Notes under the pieces: generated by a model | Databases searched by the model: none | Told to the model about the DNA's origin: nothing | Seen by the model: the letters and a program-made list of their open reading frames with translations, nothing else | NCBI GenBank assembly: GCA_038093515.1 | Contig: JBBPSI010000270.1 | Span: 1-31,088 of the forward strand | Source: Butyriboletus loyo | Taxonomy: Eukaryota; Basidiomycota; Agaricomycetes; Boletales; Boletaceae | Reading direction: 5' to 3' | Length of the DNA stretch: 31,088 nucleotides | Shown here: positions 10,935-18,800 of the stretch, piece by piece | Layout of the letters: every line of letters starts with the position of its first letter | Position numbering within the stretch: the stretch's first letter is position 1 | Made by a program: the position numbers and the translations under genes

Positions 10935-12557
10935 AAACAAAGACAAGAGATAGAGGTGGAAACAAATACAAGATAAAACCCAAAAAAAATATTATGATAT
11001 GCTCTGTTCCTTCCATCCCTAAAGATGTCACTAATATTTGAATTGTGCATCTCATGAGACACTTACATAACTTCAGACTTCTACCACATGTAGAGGCACC
11101 ATGCTCATTTTCCATATTATCCATGATCCAGGAAGTCAGAAGAAAGTTTCATGATGGACCAGGACAGTTTCACAGATGATGTTTCTTATTTCTCCTTTCT
11201 TGACGCTTACTAAATTCTGATCCTTACCAAGTTTACCTAGCAAGCACAGAACAGTCACACATGGAATCACCCATGGAACTATGGAATCAAGACAGATGAG
11301 ATACAATGGAATTTTGTACATGGCACATGATGGACTATGAGGAAGGGAATTGGGATCAACTACTCCAACTCTTCCAACATCTCCTTGAGTTCCAACTCCA
11401 CCTCCCTCAAATGAGCCTGCATGCAGTGGATCTGCACTGCAGTCTGTGCCTGTGCTACTCCTCCTGATACCTTCACCTTTCCTTTGCCCTTGTTGTGTGG
11501 CACCACCTCTTCTGGGTTACTGGAGTCGATGACAAGTGGGGATGGTTGTCATCATGCCACTCTGCCTTTCCACTCTGCAAAATGTTAATTCAGATCTTCA
11601 GGAATGGAGAAGCATACTTACCAGGTTGCTTTTCCTTCCTTTCTGGCTTTGCATGGAATCAGGACTTGTTGTATGTGATCTTCAGTGATGTGTACTTGAT
11701 ACAATCATCCAGGCTCTCCTCGACATGGAATTTGAAGTGCCTTGCATTTGCTGCAAGGTGCCTTGTTGACAGCATCATCCTGGGGAGTAGTGACACCTGT
11801 TTCTTCCTCCTCGTCCTCCTCCTCTGGGGTTGGATGGGTGCGCTTCCAAATCATTAGTATCAACAGATGTAATGGAAATGGTTACTCACCTTTCACAACC
11901 ATGGAATGACGACTTCCATTGTCTGCCCTGATCTGCCTGCCTCAGGTGCCCCCGAGTCCTCCTGCTCCATCCTGGATTCCTTGATCCAGAATACCCCCGC
12001 ACTTGCTGATGCACTCCTCTCCTTCTCATCTTTGATCTGTGCCTTCTCTTTCGCCTCCTCTTCCCATGCCTTCCATTCCATGCCCCACTTGTCATGCAGG
12101 TGCTCTGCTTCTTGGAGTTGGACTTGGGTTTCTGCTGAGATTGAAGGTCTGGCATTGACCTCCAATCCTGCGGTCATTGTGCTATGAAGAGCTCTCTGTG
12201 GGATGTTAGCTGCGAAAGGGGGGAAAAGAGATGACATTACTCACCATCACCCTATCCCATTCCTGCAACCAGAACTCCTTCTCCTCCCACAGGTCATCAT
12301 TGTCATCCAGACATGTGCATGCTGCTGTGTCCACCACTTCCACCATTCCCACAATCTGTTCTTGTGTGATTGCTCTCAGATCCTCCACCTTCAGACCTTG
12401 GGATGCTGCAAGGAGGTCATTAATGTAGAAAGACATGGTGGAGAAAAGAGATGGATGGATGGATGGAGTGGTGTATGGAAGAAAGGAAGGAAAGTGCAGA
12501 CAATCAATGATCAGCAAGTTTTTGTTTGTGCATGTGTTGCCACACCACTTACATCAG
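10935..12557 (-). repeat. Left arm of a large inverted repeat (family copy A)
   Basis: The reverse complement aligns with 13478-14031 plus 21163-22262. Shared landmarks are GTAAGTGGTGTGGCAACACATG at the inner end, all four exons of the gene described below, and the tail beyond it (CATGCTCATTTTC, ACTTCAGACTTCTAC, TTGTATTTGTTT). The arm is about 1.6 kb. Its inner end borders the X2 repeat and its outer end approaches the end of element P. Confidence 0.85.
11360..12436 (-). pseudogene. Four-exon Zn2Cys6-like repeat-family gene, copy A
   Basis: Model on the minus strand: exon 1 12436-12245 (64 codons, MSFYINDLLAASQGLKVEDL), intron 49 bp (12196-12244), exon 2 12195-11890, intron 47 bp (11843-11889, TACTAAT branch site), exon 3 11842-11622, intron 47 bp (11575-11621), exon 4 11574-11360. 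Lengths keep frame except for a 2-base deletion in exon 3. Exon 2 is Glu/Lys-rich and probably coiled coil. Exon 3 has an acidic run (PEEEDEEEE), then CSKCKALQIPC, resembling the first half of a Zn2Cys6 cluster; later cysteines are Tyr. Exon 4 has VIDSSNPEE and a C-terminal coiled coil (MQAHLREVELELKEMLEELE). A TGA near the end of exon 2 and the exon 3 frameshift make it a pseudogene. Function unknown; a DNA-binding or transposon-associated protein is only a guess. Confidence 0.7.
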
Positions 12558-12600
12558 CATCACGTGACTGACTGAGGATGGTCAGAATCAAAGACCCCCA
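12558..12600. other. Short spacer between arm A and X2
   Basis: No gene. Contains CACGTGACTGACTGAGG; nothing further recognised. Confidence 0.3.
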
Positions 12601-13320
12601 CAGATGTAGAGAACACATATCCTCTAGGTCACAATCACTCCTTCTTCTGGCAATTCAGCACTCACATGCATTGCAAACAATCACTTCACAACTATCTTCA
12701 CTTCCTTTCCTCTTCCTCATCAAGTTCCATCCTATTCCAATATTTCTGTGGTCATCAAGGTTCCATGTCAAGATTCCATGTGTCTAGAAAGTGTTTGCAG
12801 GTAGGTTCCTTTCTATTTGATCTTGTACTTATTATATCCGTTCAACTTCTATGGCAACTGCTATGATTATATACATTCTGTCAATGATTTCCTTGATGTT
12901 TCTACTTAGTTTTCACTTATCCTTAGTGTTTCAAGTCTTGGGAAATGCCCAGACTATAAAAAGATTGTAACTACGACCTAAAATATTACTTTTCGACCCT
13001 CCAGCCTCTCTGTGTGATTGTCTAGTCACCCATCTTCCTTGTTTCTCAATCTTTAAGCCATAGCCAACAGATTCTGTCTATCCCTTCACATTTCCATGTC
13101 CTCTCTAGTCCATTCCATAGTGGAGGAAGTCTGGAATATCAGGTTTTCTGTAAAGACATCAGTGGAAACAACCTTCCCTGGTGTTCATCTCTTCATTACC
13201 TCTCTACTTCTCTTTGGGATCAATCATATTGCACCCTTTTCTTATTTTTTTTTGCTTTTGATTGGGTTGAGTTCTTCCTGTAGCAGGATTCTCACTCTCA
13301 GTCCCATCTAGCATCATTCA
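12601..13320 (+). repeat. X repeat, copy 2
   Basis: Same order as 2916-3630: F segment (GATGTAGAGAACACATATCC), LTR-like part from about 12879 (TGTCAATGATTTCC, TATA box GACTATAAAAAG), then the S segment ending CTAGCATCATTCA. It sits between the two inverted arms of the Zn2Cys6-like family. It is diverged from copy 1 at many C/T and G/A positions. Open frames such as 13096-13311 parallel ones in the other S copies, but no function is suggested. Confidence 0.75.
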
Positions 13321-13463
13321 GCAGGTGACTAGACAATCACACAGAGAGGCAGGAGAGTTGAAAAGTGGTATTTTAGGTCATAGTTACAACCTTTTTATAG
13401 TCTGGGCATTTCCCAAGACTTGAAACACTAAGGATAAGTGAAAACTAAGTATAAATGTCAAAT
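13321..13463 (-). repeat. Inverted fragment of the X LTR-like segment
   Basis: Reverse complement of about 12880-13030, including the complement of GACTATAAAAAG and the terminal TGTCAA. It directly follows X2, so X2 plus this fragment forms another fold-back. Confidence 0.75.
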
Positions 13464-13601
13464 AAATTGTTGACACAATGTAAGTGGTGTGGCAACACAT
13501 GTGCAAACAAAAACTTGCTGATCATTGATTGTCCATACTTTCCTTCCTTCCTTCTGTACACCACTCTATCTGTCCATTCTAACAACCCATCAATCTCCAT
13601 C

Positions 13602-14031
13602 ATGTCTTTCTGCCTCGACAACCTGCTCATAGCATCTCAAGGCCTGAAAGTGGAGGATCTGAGAGCAATCACACAAGAACAGATTGCAGCAGCAGTGGAA
13701 GTGGTGTACACGGTGGCATGCATATGTCTGGACAATAACAACAACCTGCAGGAAGAGCAGGAATTCTGGATGCAGGAATGGGACAAGATAATGGTAAGTA
13801 TCTCCATCTCTTTCCCTCCATTTGTAGCTAACATTTCACAGAGTGCCCTTCGCAGCGCAATGACCACAGGGTTGGAGGTCAACACCGGATCTTCAATCTT
13901 GGCAGAAACCTCAGGCCAGCTCCAGGAAGTGAAGCACCTACACAACAAGTGGGGTGCAGAACAGAAGGTGCAGGAAGAGGAGGTGAAGGAAAAGGCACAG
14001 ATGGAGGAGGAGAAGAAAAGGAGAATATGAG
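13602..14031 (+). pseudogene. Zn2Cys6-like repeat-family gene, copy B, 5' part
   Basis: Exon 1 13602-13793 (64 codons, same length as copy A) begins MSFCLDNLLIASQGLKVEDL. Intron 13794-13841 (48 bp) runs GTAAGT to CACAG with a CTAAC branch site 12 bases before its end. Exon 2 starts at 13842 and is charged and coiled-coil-like (KEKAQMEEEKKR). A TGA at 14028-14030 is in frame and fits a decayed CGA codon. G1 inserted immediately afterwards, duplicating ATGAG. The continuous open frame through the intron is fortuitous (48 is a multiple of 3). The second half is at 21163-21844. Confidence 0.7.
14027..14031. repeat. Left target-site duplication of G1 (ATGAG)
   Basis: ATGAG before the 5' LTR recurs at 21158-21162 after the 3' LTR. 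Rejoining at this duplication restores exon 2 of copy B to 333 nt, a whole number of codons. Confidence 0.9.
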
Positions 14032-14177
14032 TGTTACGGTAGTGGTATACTTTTTCTCTCCATTACCGTTAGGACTACTTCACTCGCCTAGCCTTTTGCT
14101 AGTGCCCGTTGAGCGGTATGAGCCGCTCTAGCTTAGTCATCACTTCCCGCGCACGGACGCGCTTTCTTTCACACTCT

Positions 14178-14200
14178 GGAACGTTCTAGAGTGTTTCTTC
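14178..14200 (+). promoter_or_regulatory. Heat-shock-element-like palindrome in LTR U3
   Basis: Reads GAA-CG-TTC-TA-GA, three alternating inverted nGAAn-type units (HSF consensus), and is nearly a perfect 20-bp palindrome. A further TTTCTTCC follows. It is kept in all G LTRs here, even CpG-decayed ones where it reads GAA-TC-TTC-TA-GA. Function is inferred from pattern only. Confidence 0.45.
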
Positions 14201-14241
14201 CACATTTGTACTTTTGCTCTCGCGACTCGATTAGGGAGCAT

Positions 14242-14257
14242 GGTCTGTGCGCAGACC
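14242..14257 (+). promoter_or_regulatory. GGTCTG-TGCG-CAGACC dyad upstream of TATA
   Basis: A 6-bp inverted repeat around TGCG, 7 bp before the TATA box. The core GGTCTGTGC also precedes TATA-like runs in LTR families Y and Z, which are otherwise unrelated in sequence. Likely a binding site or core-promoter element. Confidence 0.55.
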
Positions 14258-14264
14258 TCTGTAG

Positions 14265-14270
14265 TATAAA
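14265..14270 (+). promoter_or_regulatory. TATA box of G1 5' LTR
   Basis: TATAAA lies 32 bp before the predicted transcript start at 14297, where the self-primer sequence begins. The same arrangement occurs in the 3' LTR at about 20964. Confidence 0.7.
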
Positions 14271-14296
14271 GACTCAGTCTTTACACCCTGTACTTT

Positions 14297-14306
14297 ATCT
14301 AGTTCT
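14297..14306 (+). promoter_or_regulatory. Predicted transcript start and self-primer
   Basis: ATCTAGTTCT is the exact reverse complement of AGAACTAGAT at 14460-14469. Its position about 30 bp after the TATA box makes it a good candidate for the first bases of the mRNA, as self-priming requires. It is conserved in the LTRs of G4 and G5. Confidence 0.7.
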
Positions 14307-14339
14307 ACGCAGCTTCCTGCTAGCAATTAGTATCACTTC

Positions 14340-14373
14340 CAGACTCTTAGTGTGCGCACTAAGACATAGTCTG
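14340..14373 (+). other. RNA hairpin in the R region
   Basis: Inner stem CTTAGTG (14346-14352) with CACTAAG (14357-14363) around loop TGCG; outer stem CAGACT (14340-14345) with AGTCTG (14368-14373), with a 4-base bulge. In G4 a base change in the outer stem still allows a G-U pair. It would lie near both ends of the genomic RNA. Confidence 0.6.
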
Positions 14374-14459
14374 AGACTCACCCAGAATCGTCTCTCGAGT
14401 CTCGAGGCCACTCCAGAGTGCCTCCTCGCTGTTCAATTGTTAGCGCCCAGCGTAACAAA

Positions 14460-14469
14460 AGAACTAGAT
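14460..14469 (+). promoter_or_regulatory. Primer-binding site (self-priming type)
   Basis: AGAACTAGAT starts two bases after the CA end of the 5' LTR, where the minus-strand primer site belongs. It pairs exactly with 14297-14306. The same AGAACTAGAT follows the G4 LTR. Confidence 0.7.
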
Positions 14470-14860
14470 CTTCACCTCGCTTCTGCTCTTCAGCAGTAAA
14501 GCCGCCCTCCCCTCGCCCACCATTTCCATCCAACGTCCCAGACGCGTCGGTCGTTCTTTCCGCGTTCCCTCTCCCGAACCGGAACCCATCGTCGTCGACA
14601 ACCCATCGCCGCCACACTCTCCCGCCCCGCCAGACCCTCAACCCCAGTTTTCCCCTTTGCCCCAGTCGGACCCCGAACCCTCTTATCAACCCGAGGACCA
14701 GGGTCTAGGGCAGGAAAACGAACCGGAACCCAGCGACGACGGTTATCAAAGCGATTGGCTTGACAGAACCCCCCACGTTTCCCCACACAACTCCCGCTCT
14801 CCCTCTCCCCCGTACTATCCACCCGCAGATCCCTCCGACGACGAAGAAGACAACAACGAT

Positions 14861-15856
14861 ATGTCGGACAAAAAGAATATCGTTCCCAAGGACTTCTCTG
14901 GCCTCAATGAAGACGCCTCGCGATGGCTCCTCGCCATGCGCACCTATTTCGCCGCCAACCAGACGGCATTCCCTGACGATGAGTCAAAAATCAACGCCCT
15001 CCTCATGAAAATGAGTGAAGGAAAGGGCAAGACGTTCTCCGAAGGATGGATGAGCCTTCTCCTAGATGGACACCCTACAGCACAACAAAGGGAGTTCACC
15101 ACCGTCTGCGAAGACTTTCACAGAGTCTTCCATCCCTTCGACGTAGGAGAAAGTGCTCGTATCGACCTGGGGAACCTAACCCAGAACAAGGCCAACCGCA
15201 AGGACGGCTACGACACATACGTCACGGAATTCCAGCTCCTCGCTGCCAAGTCAGGAATCATAGATGAGAAGGCGCTCATCGAGTGGTTCATCCGCGGTCT
15301 CGACCCCCGCCTCGCCGAGTCTGTCCTCTCGTGCGAGAAGCCCCCTACCACGCTTGCCGGATGGGCTGAGAAAACATCCGCATTCCACGCGCAGCATAAG
15401 CGCATTGACGACCTCCGCGCAGGGAAACGCTACATTCCCACGTTCTCCTCCTCTTCCAAACCCTCGTCCAACAGAAGGGACCCCAACGCGATGGACGTCG
15501 ACGCCGTCCGACTTACTCCAGTACAACGTGCGGAGTACATGAAGCAGAACAAGTGTTTCATATGCCACCAAGTCGGATGTCGTTCAACCAACCATCCTCG
15601 CCCCCCTCGCAACGGGCAGAACTCCCGAGGACCGCCCTCTCGTCCCCCTCGCAACCCTCAGCGCACACGCGCCGCCGTCGTCACGCCACAAGAGCCCAAG
15701 CCCTCCCCACTCGTCGACTATCTGTCCGAGTTAAAGGGTCGAGGCACCCAACAAGAAGACGTCTTGAATGTCCTCAAGGCATGCTTCAACGAAGATGAAG
15801 AAAAGCTGCCCGTCGCAGCAACCAAGGTGGCCGAAGAATGGCCAAAGGATTTTTAG
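14861..15856 (+). CDS. gag: Gag of chromovirus G1
   Basis: 332 codons from the first ATG to TAG at 15854-15856. It forms the particle that packages element RNA. The start MSDKKNIVPKDFSGL opens the capsid-like region (DASRWLLAMRTYF, then TVCEDFHRVFHPFD and IEWFIRGLDPRLAESV). A zinc knuckle lies at residues 232-245: C232-x2-C235-x4-C240-x4-H245, a CCCH order in place of the usual CCHC. A Pro/Arg-rich stretch follows. The frame is open without a stop from 14469, so an extra Pro-rich N-terminus of up to about 130 residues is possible by non-AUG initiation; G4 keeps that frame open too. There is no ATG between the predicted transcript start and 14861. The last 19 bases overlap pol. Confidence 0.92.
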   Translation: MSDKKNIVPKDFSGLNEDASRWLLAMRTYFAANQTAFPDDESKINALLMKMSEGKGKTFSEGWMSLLLDGHPTAQQREFTTVCEDFHRVFHPFDVGESARIDLGNLTQNKANRKDGYDTYVTEFQLLAAKSGIIDEKALIEWFIRGLDPRLAESVLSCEKPPTTLAGWAEKTSAFHAQHKRIDDLRAGKRYIPTFSSSSKPSSNRRDPNAMDVDAVRLTPVQRAEYMKQNKCFICHQVGCRSTNHPRPPRNGQNSRGPPSRPPRNPQRTRAAVVTPQEPKPSPLVDYLSELKGRGTQQEDVLNVLKACFNEDEEKLPVAATKVAEEWPKDF

Positions 15857-18800
15857 AAAGGAGGGAAGTTTCGACGTCTTCGCCTCCTCTTGTAATCGCC
15901 CCTGTAGTTGTATCAAACCCCAATGCGCAATCAATTCGAGTTCCTGTCTCTTTATTCGCGCACGAAGGGGGTCAAATCGTCGACACATTCGCCCTGGTGG
16001 ACAGCGGCGCAAGCGGATGCTTCATAGATCGCGATCTAGTGAAGCGAAAGAGATTGCCGATGGAACGGCTACCCAAGCCACTCAGTGCCCAGAACGTGGA
16101 CGGGTCAAACAACCAAGGAGGAGTCATCAGACACAAAGTCACCCTCTCCATCAGAGTTGGAGAAACCGAGGAGGAACGGAGTTTCCTAGTCCTCAACATA
16201 GGAAAAGAGAACATGATCTTGGGATTGCCGTGGCTACGAGAAGCCAACCCGGTAATAGATTGGGCCACCGGCCACATCGATCTCCCAGATCAAATCAAGA
16301 AGCCCCGACACGACTCCCCTCGGGCAATCGCTCAACGGTACCTGGTACGGTACCTTGACTTGGACCCAGACTCCAAGATCGCCAAGCTCTGGAAGAAGCG
16401 AGTAGACGCTTCAGCAAGGGATGCCTACCCTGTCAGAAAGGCAACCATCGCGACTGAGATCGCCGCCCAAGCAGTCAAGGAGAAAGCGGTTCTCCCTACC
16501 CCGTTCGCCGCCTTTGCAGACGTTTTTGACAAGAAGAACACCGAGGAACTTCCCCCGTCCCGATCGTTCGACCACGCCATTGACCTCGACAAAGACTTCG
16601 TACCCAAAGTCGCTAAGGTCTATCCTCTGAACCCGAAGGAATCAGAGGCATGTAAGGCGTTCGTCGAAGAACACCTCAAATCAGGGAAGATTACTCCCTC
16701 CAAGTCCCCTCAGGCAGCCCCTTTCTTCTTTGTATCCAAGAAAGATGGCTCGCTACGCCCCTGTCAGGACTATCGGTACCTGAACTCCCATACAGTCAAA
16801 AACGCCTACCCCCTCCCCCTCATCTCCGATCTCGTCGACCGTCTCAAAGGGTCCAAAATCTTCACAAAGATGGACATCCGCTGGGGATATAACAACGTCC
16901 TCATCAAGCCGAATGACCGCTGGAAAGCGGCCTTCATCACCCCCCAAGGGCTGTTCGAACCCACGGTGATGTTCTTCGGCCTTTGCAACTCCCCAGCAAC
17001 TTTCCAGGCTTTGATGGACCATATCTTCGGCGACCTCATGGCAGAAGGATGGCTGATCATCTACATGGACGACCTTTTGATCCACTCCGCCACCCCTGCA
17101 GAACACGAGGCCCGTACAATCCGCGTCCTGGAAAGGCTCCGAGAGCACAAGTTATTCCTCAAACTGGAGAAGTGTTCGTTCGACGCCGAGGAAGTCGAAT
17201 ACCTCGGGATGATGGTCCGAGAAGGGCAGGTCAAGATGGACCCCACCAAGTTGAAAGCCATTCGCGAATGGAACCCCCCGACCTCGGTGAAGGCAGTCAG
17301 GTCCTTCATCGGGTTTTGCAATTTTTATAGGAGATTTATACAGGACTTCTCCCACATCGCGAAACCGCTACACGACCTGACCAAGAAGAACTCCCCATGG
17401 GCATGGACCCCGGCTTGCGAACAGGCGTTCCAAGCAATCAAACAGTCGTTCTTACGACAACCCGTCCTCTCCATGCCCGACGTCACGAAGCCGTTTGCTG
17501 TCATGACGGACGCTTCCCTCACTGCTACTGGAGCAGTGCTCATGCAGAAGGATGTCAATGGCGACTTGCATCCTTGCGCCTACTTGTCCAAGACGCTCTC
17601 TCCGGCAGAGCGCAACTACGATATCTATGACCGCGAGTTACTCGCTGTCATCCATGCGTTGGAAGAATGGCGCCACTACCTGCGAGGTACTGGTCATCAA
17701 GTAGAGATTCTCACCGACCACAAGAATCTCACGTATTTCCGCCAACCAAACAAGTTGTCCCGCCGACAGGCACGATGGCTCATGTTCCTGCAGGATTTTG
17801 ACCTGCATTTCCACCACATTCCCGGAACCCAGATGGGCCCGGCAGACGCCCTATCCCGCCGCGACGATGTTGACACTTCCGCCGACAACCAGGAAGTGAC
17901 CCTCCTCCCCGAAAATCTCTTCGCTCGTAAGATCGACGTCGCCCTCGCCGAAAAGATCGCCGCCTCCACCCCCAGCGACCCTATGATTAAGCGCTGCATG
18001 CAAGCTCTTTACGAAGACTCCCCACTCTTCCCCAAAATGAACGCTGGGGACTGGGACTTCGACGGCAAAGAGTTATATTTCCGCAAAAAGCGCTACATCC
18101 CCGAGGCGGCACGGGTCGACCTCATCCGATCCTTGCACGAGAGCCCCGCTGGCGGTCACGGTGGTATATTCCGCACCCAGAACATGGTGCAACGCGATTA
18201 TTGGTGGCCAGGCATGGCTAATTTGGTCCGCCGCTTCGTCTCTGGCTGCGCCGTCTGTCAGGCGCATAAGGTTAATACTCACCCCACCGTGCCCCCTCTC
18301 ACTCCTCTGGCCAGCGTGGCCTCTCGTCCCTTCGAACAGGTTTCGGTTGATCTCATCACCGGCCTTCCTCCCTCTTTAGGATATGATTCTGTCATGGTCG
18401 TGGTAGACCATGGGCTTACGAAGGGGGTAATTTATTCCCCTTGCAACAAGGACATCGACGCGGCTGGAGTTGCCAAGTTATTTTTCAAAACCGTCTTCCT
18501 ACGATTCGGCCTCCACTCTCGCTGCATCTCCGACCGAGGTCCCCAATTCGCATCCGCCTTCGCTAGAGAACTCGCAAGGCTCTTGGACTACGACCTCGCC
18601 CTCTCCTCCGCATACCACCCACAGACCGACGGAGAAACGGAACGAGTCAACCAGGAGCTAGAAACGTACCTCCGGATCTTCTGTGATGGCCACCCGGAAC
18701 GATGGGCCGAACTCCTCCCCATGGCCGAATTCTCTCATAATTCCATGACTCACTCGTCAACCAACGTGACGCCCTTCTCCCTGATGGTCGGGTATGAGCC

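Larger units (their letters stand above)
14032..14457 (+). repeat. 5' LTR of G1
   Basis: Starts TGTTAC and ends GTAACA, a 6-bp terminal inverted repeat. Two A residues (14458-14459) separate the CA end from the primer site, as in the retroviral plan where integrase removes two bases. U3 holds the HSE-like palindrome, the GGTCTGTGCGC dyad and the TATA box; R is predicted to start at 14297. Solo or partial copies in this window: 1-223, 1670-2096, 29000-29856 and 29344-29770. Confidence 0.95.

Noticed and set aside
12470..12490. GGAT/GGAA tandem tract as a meaningful microsatellite
   Set aside because: Only a few ATGG repeats upstream of exon 1 of copy A; copy B differs there, so it is ordinary low-complexity drift.
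2916..13320. X1 and X2 as the 5' and 3' LTRs of element P
   Set aside because: X2 is separated from the pol stop by arm A of another repeat, no primer site or polypurine tract is visible, and no target duplication was found. Left open.
13794..13827. A 34-bp intron ending at TTTGTAG in copy B
   Set aside because: Too short for fungi, and it breaks the conserved frame. Extending to CACAG gives 48 bp with a CTAAC branch site and restores the frame in both copies (49 bp in copy A).
14458..14480. A tRNA-type primer-binding site (typically TGGCGACC-like or TGGTATCA-like)
   Set aside because: The bases after the LTR do not begin with TGG. The exact self-complementarity to the predicted mRNA start explains them better.
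15845..15856. A canonical slippery heptamer for -1 frameshifting
   Set aside because: Read in the gag frame, the sequence does not form X-XXY-YYZ. Only a simple T5 run is present.
15208..18282. Reverse-strand open frames of 60-131 codons inside gag-pol of G1
   Set aside because: They mirror the codon bias of the intact gag and pol on the plus strand, lack motifs, and overlap catalytic domains. Shadows.
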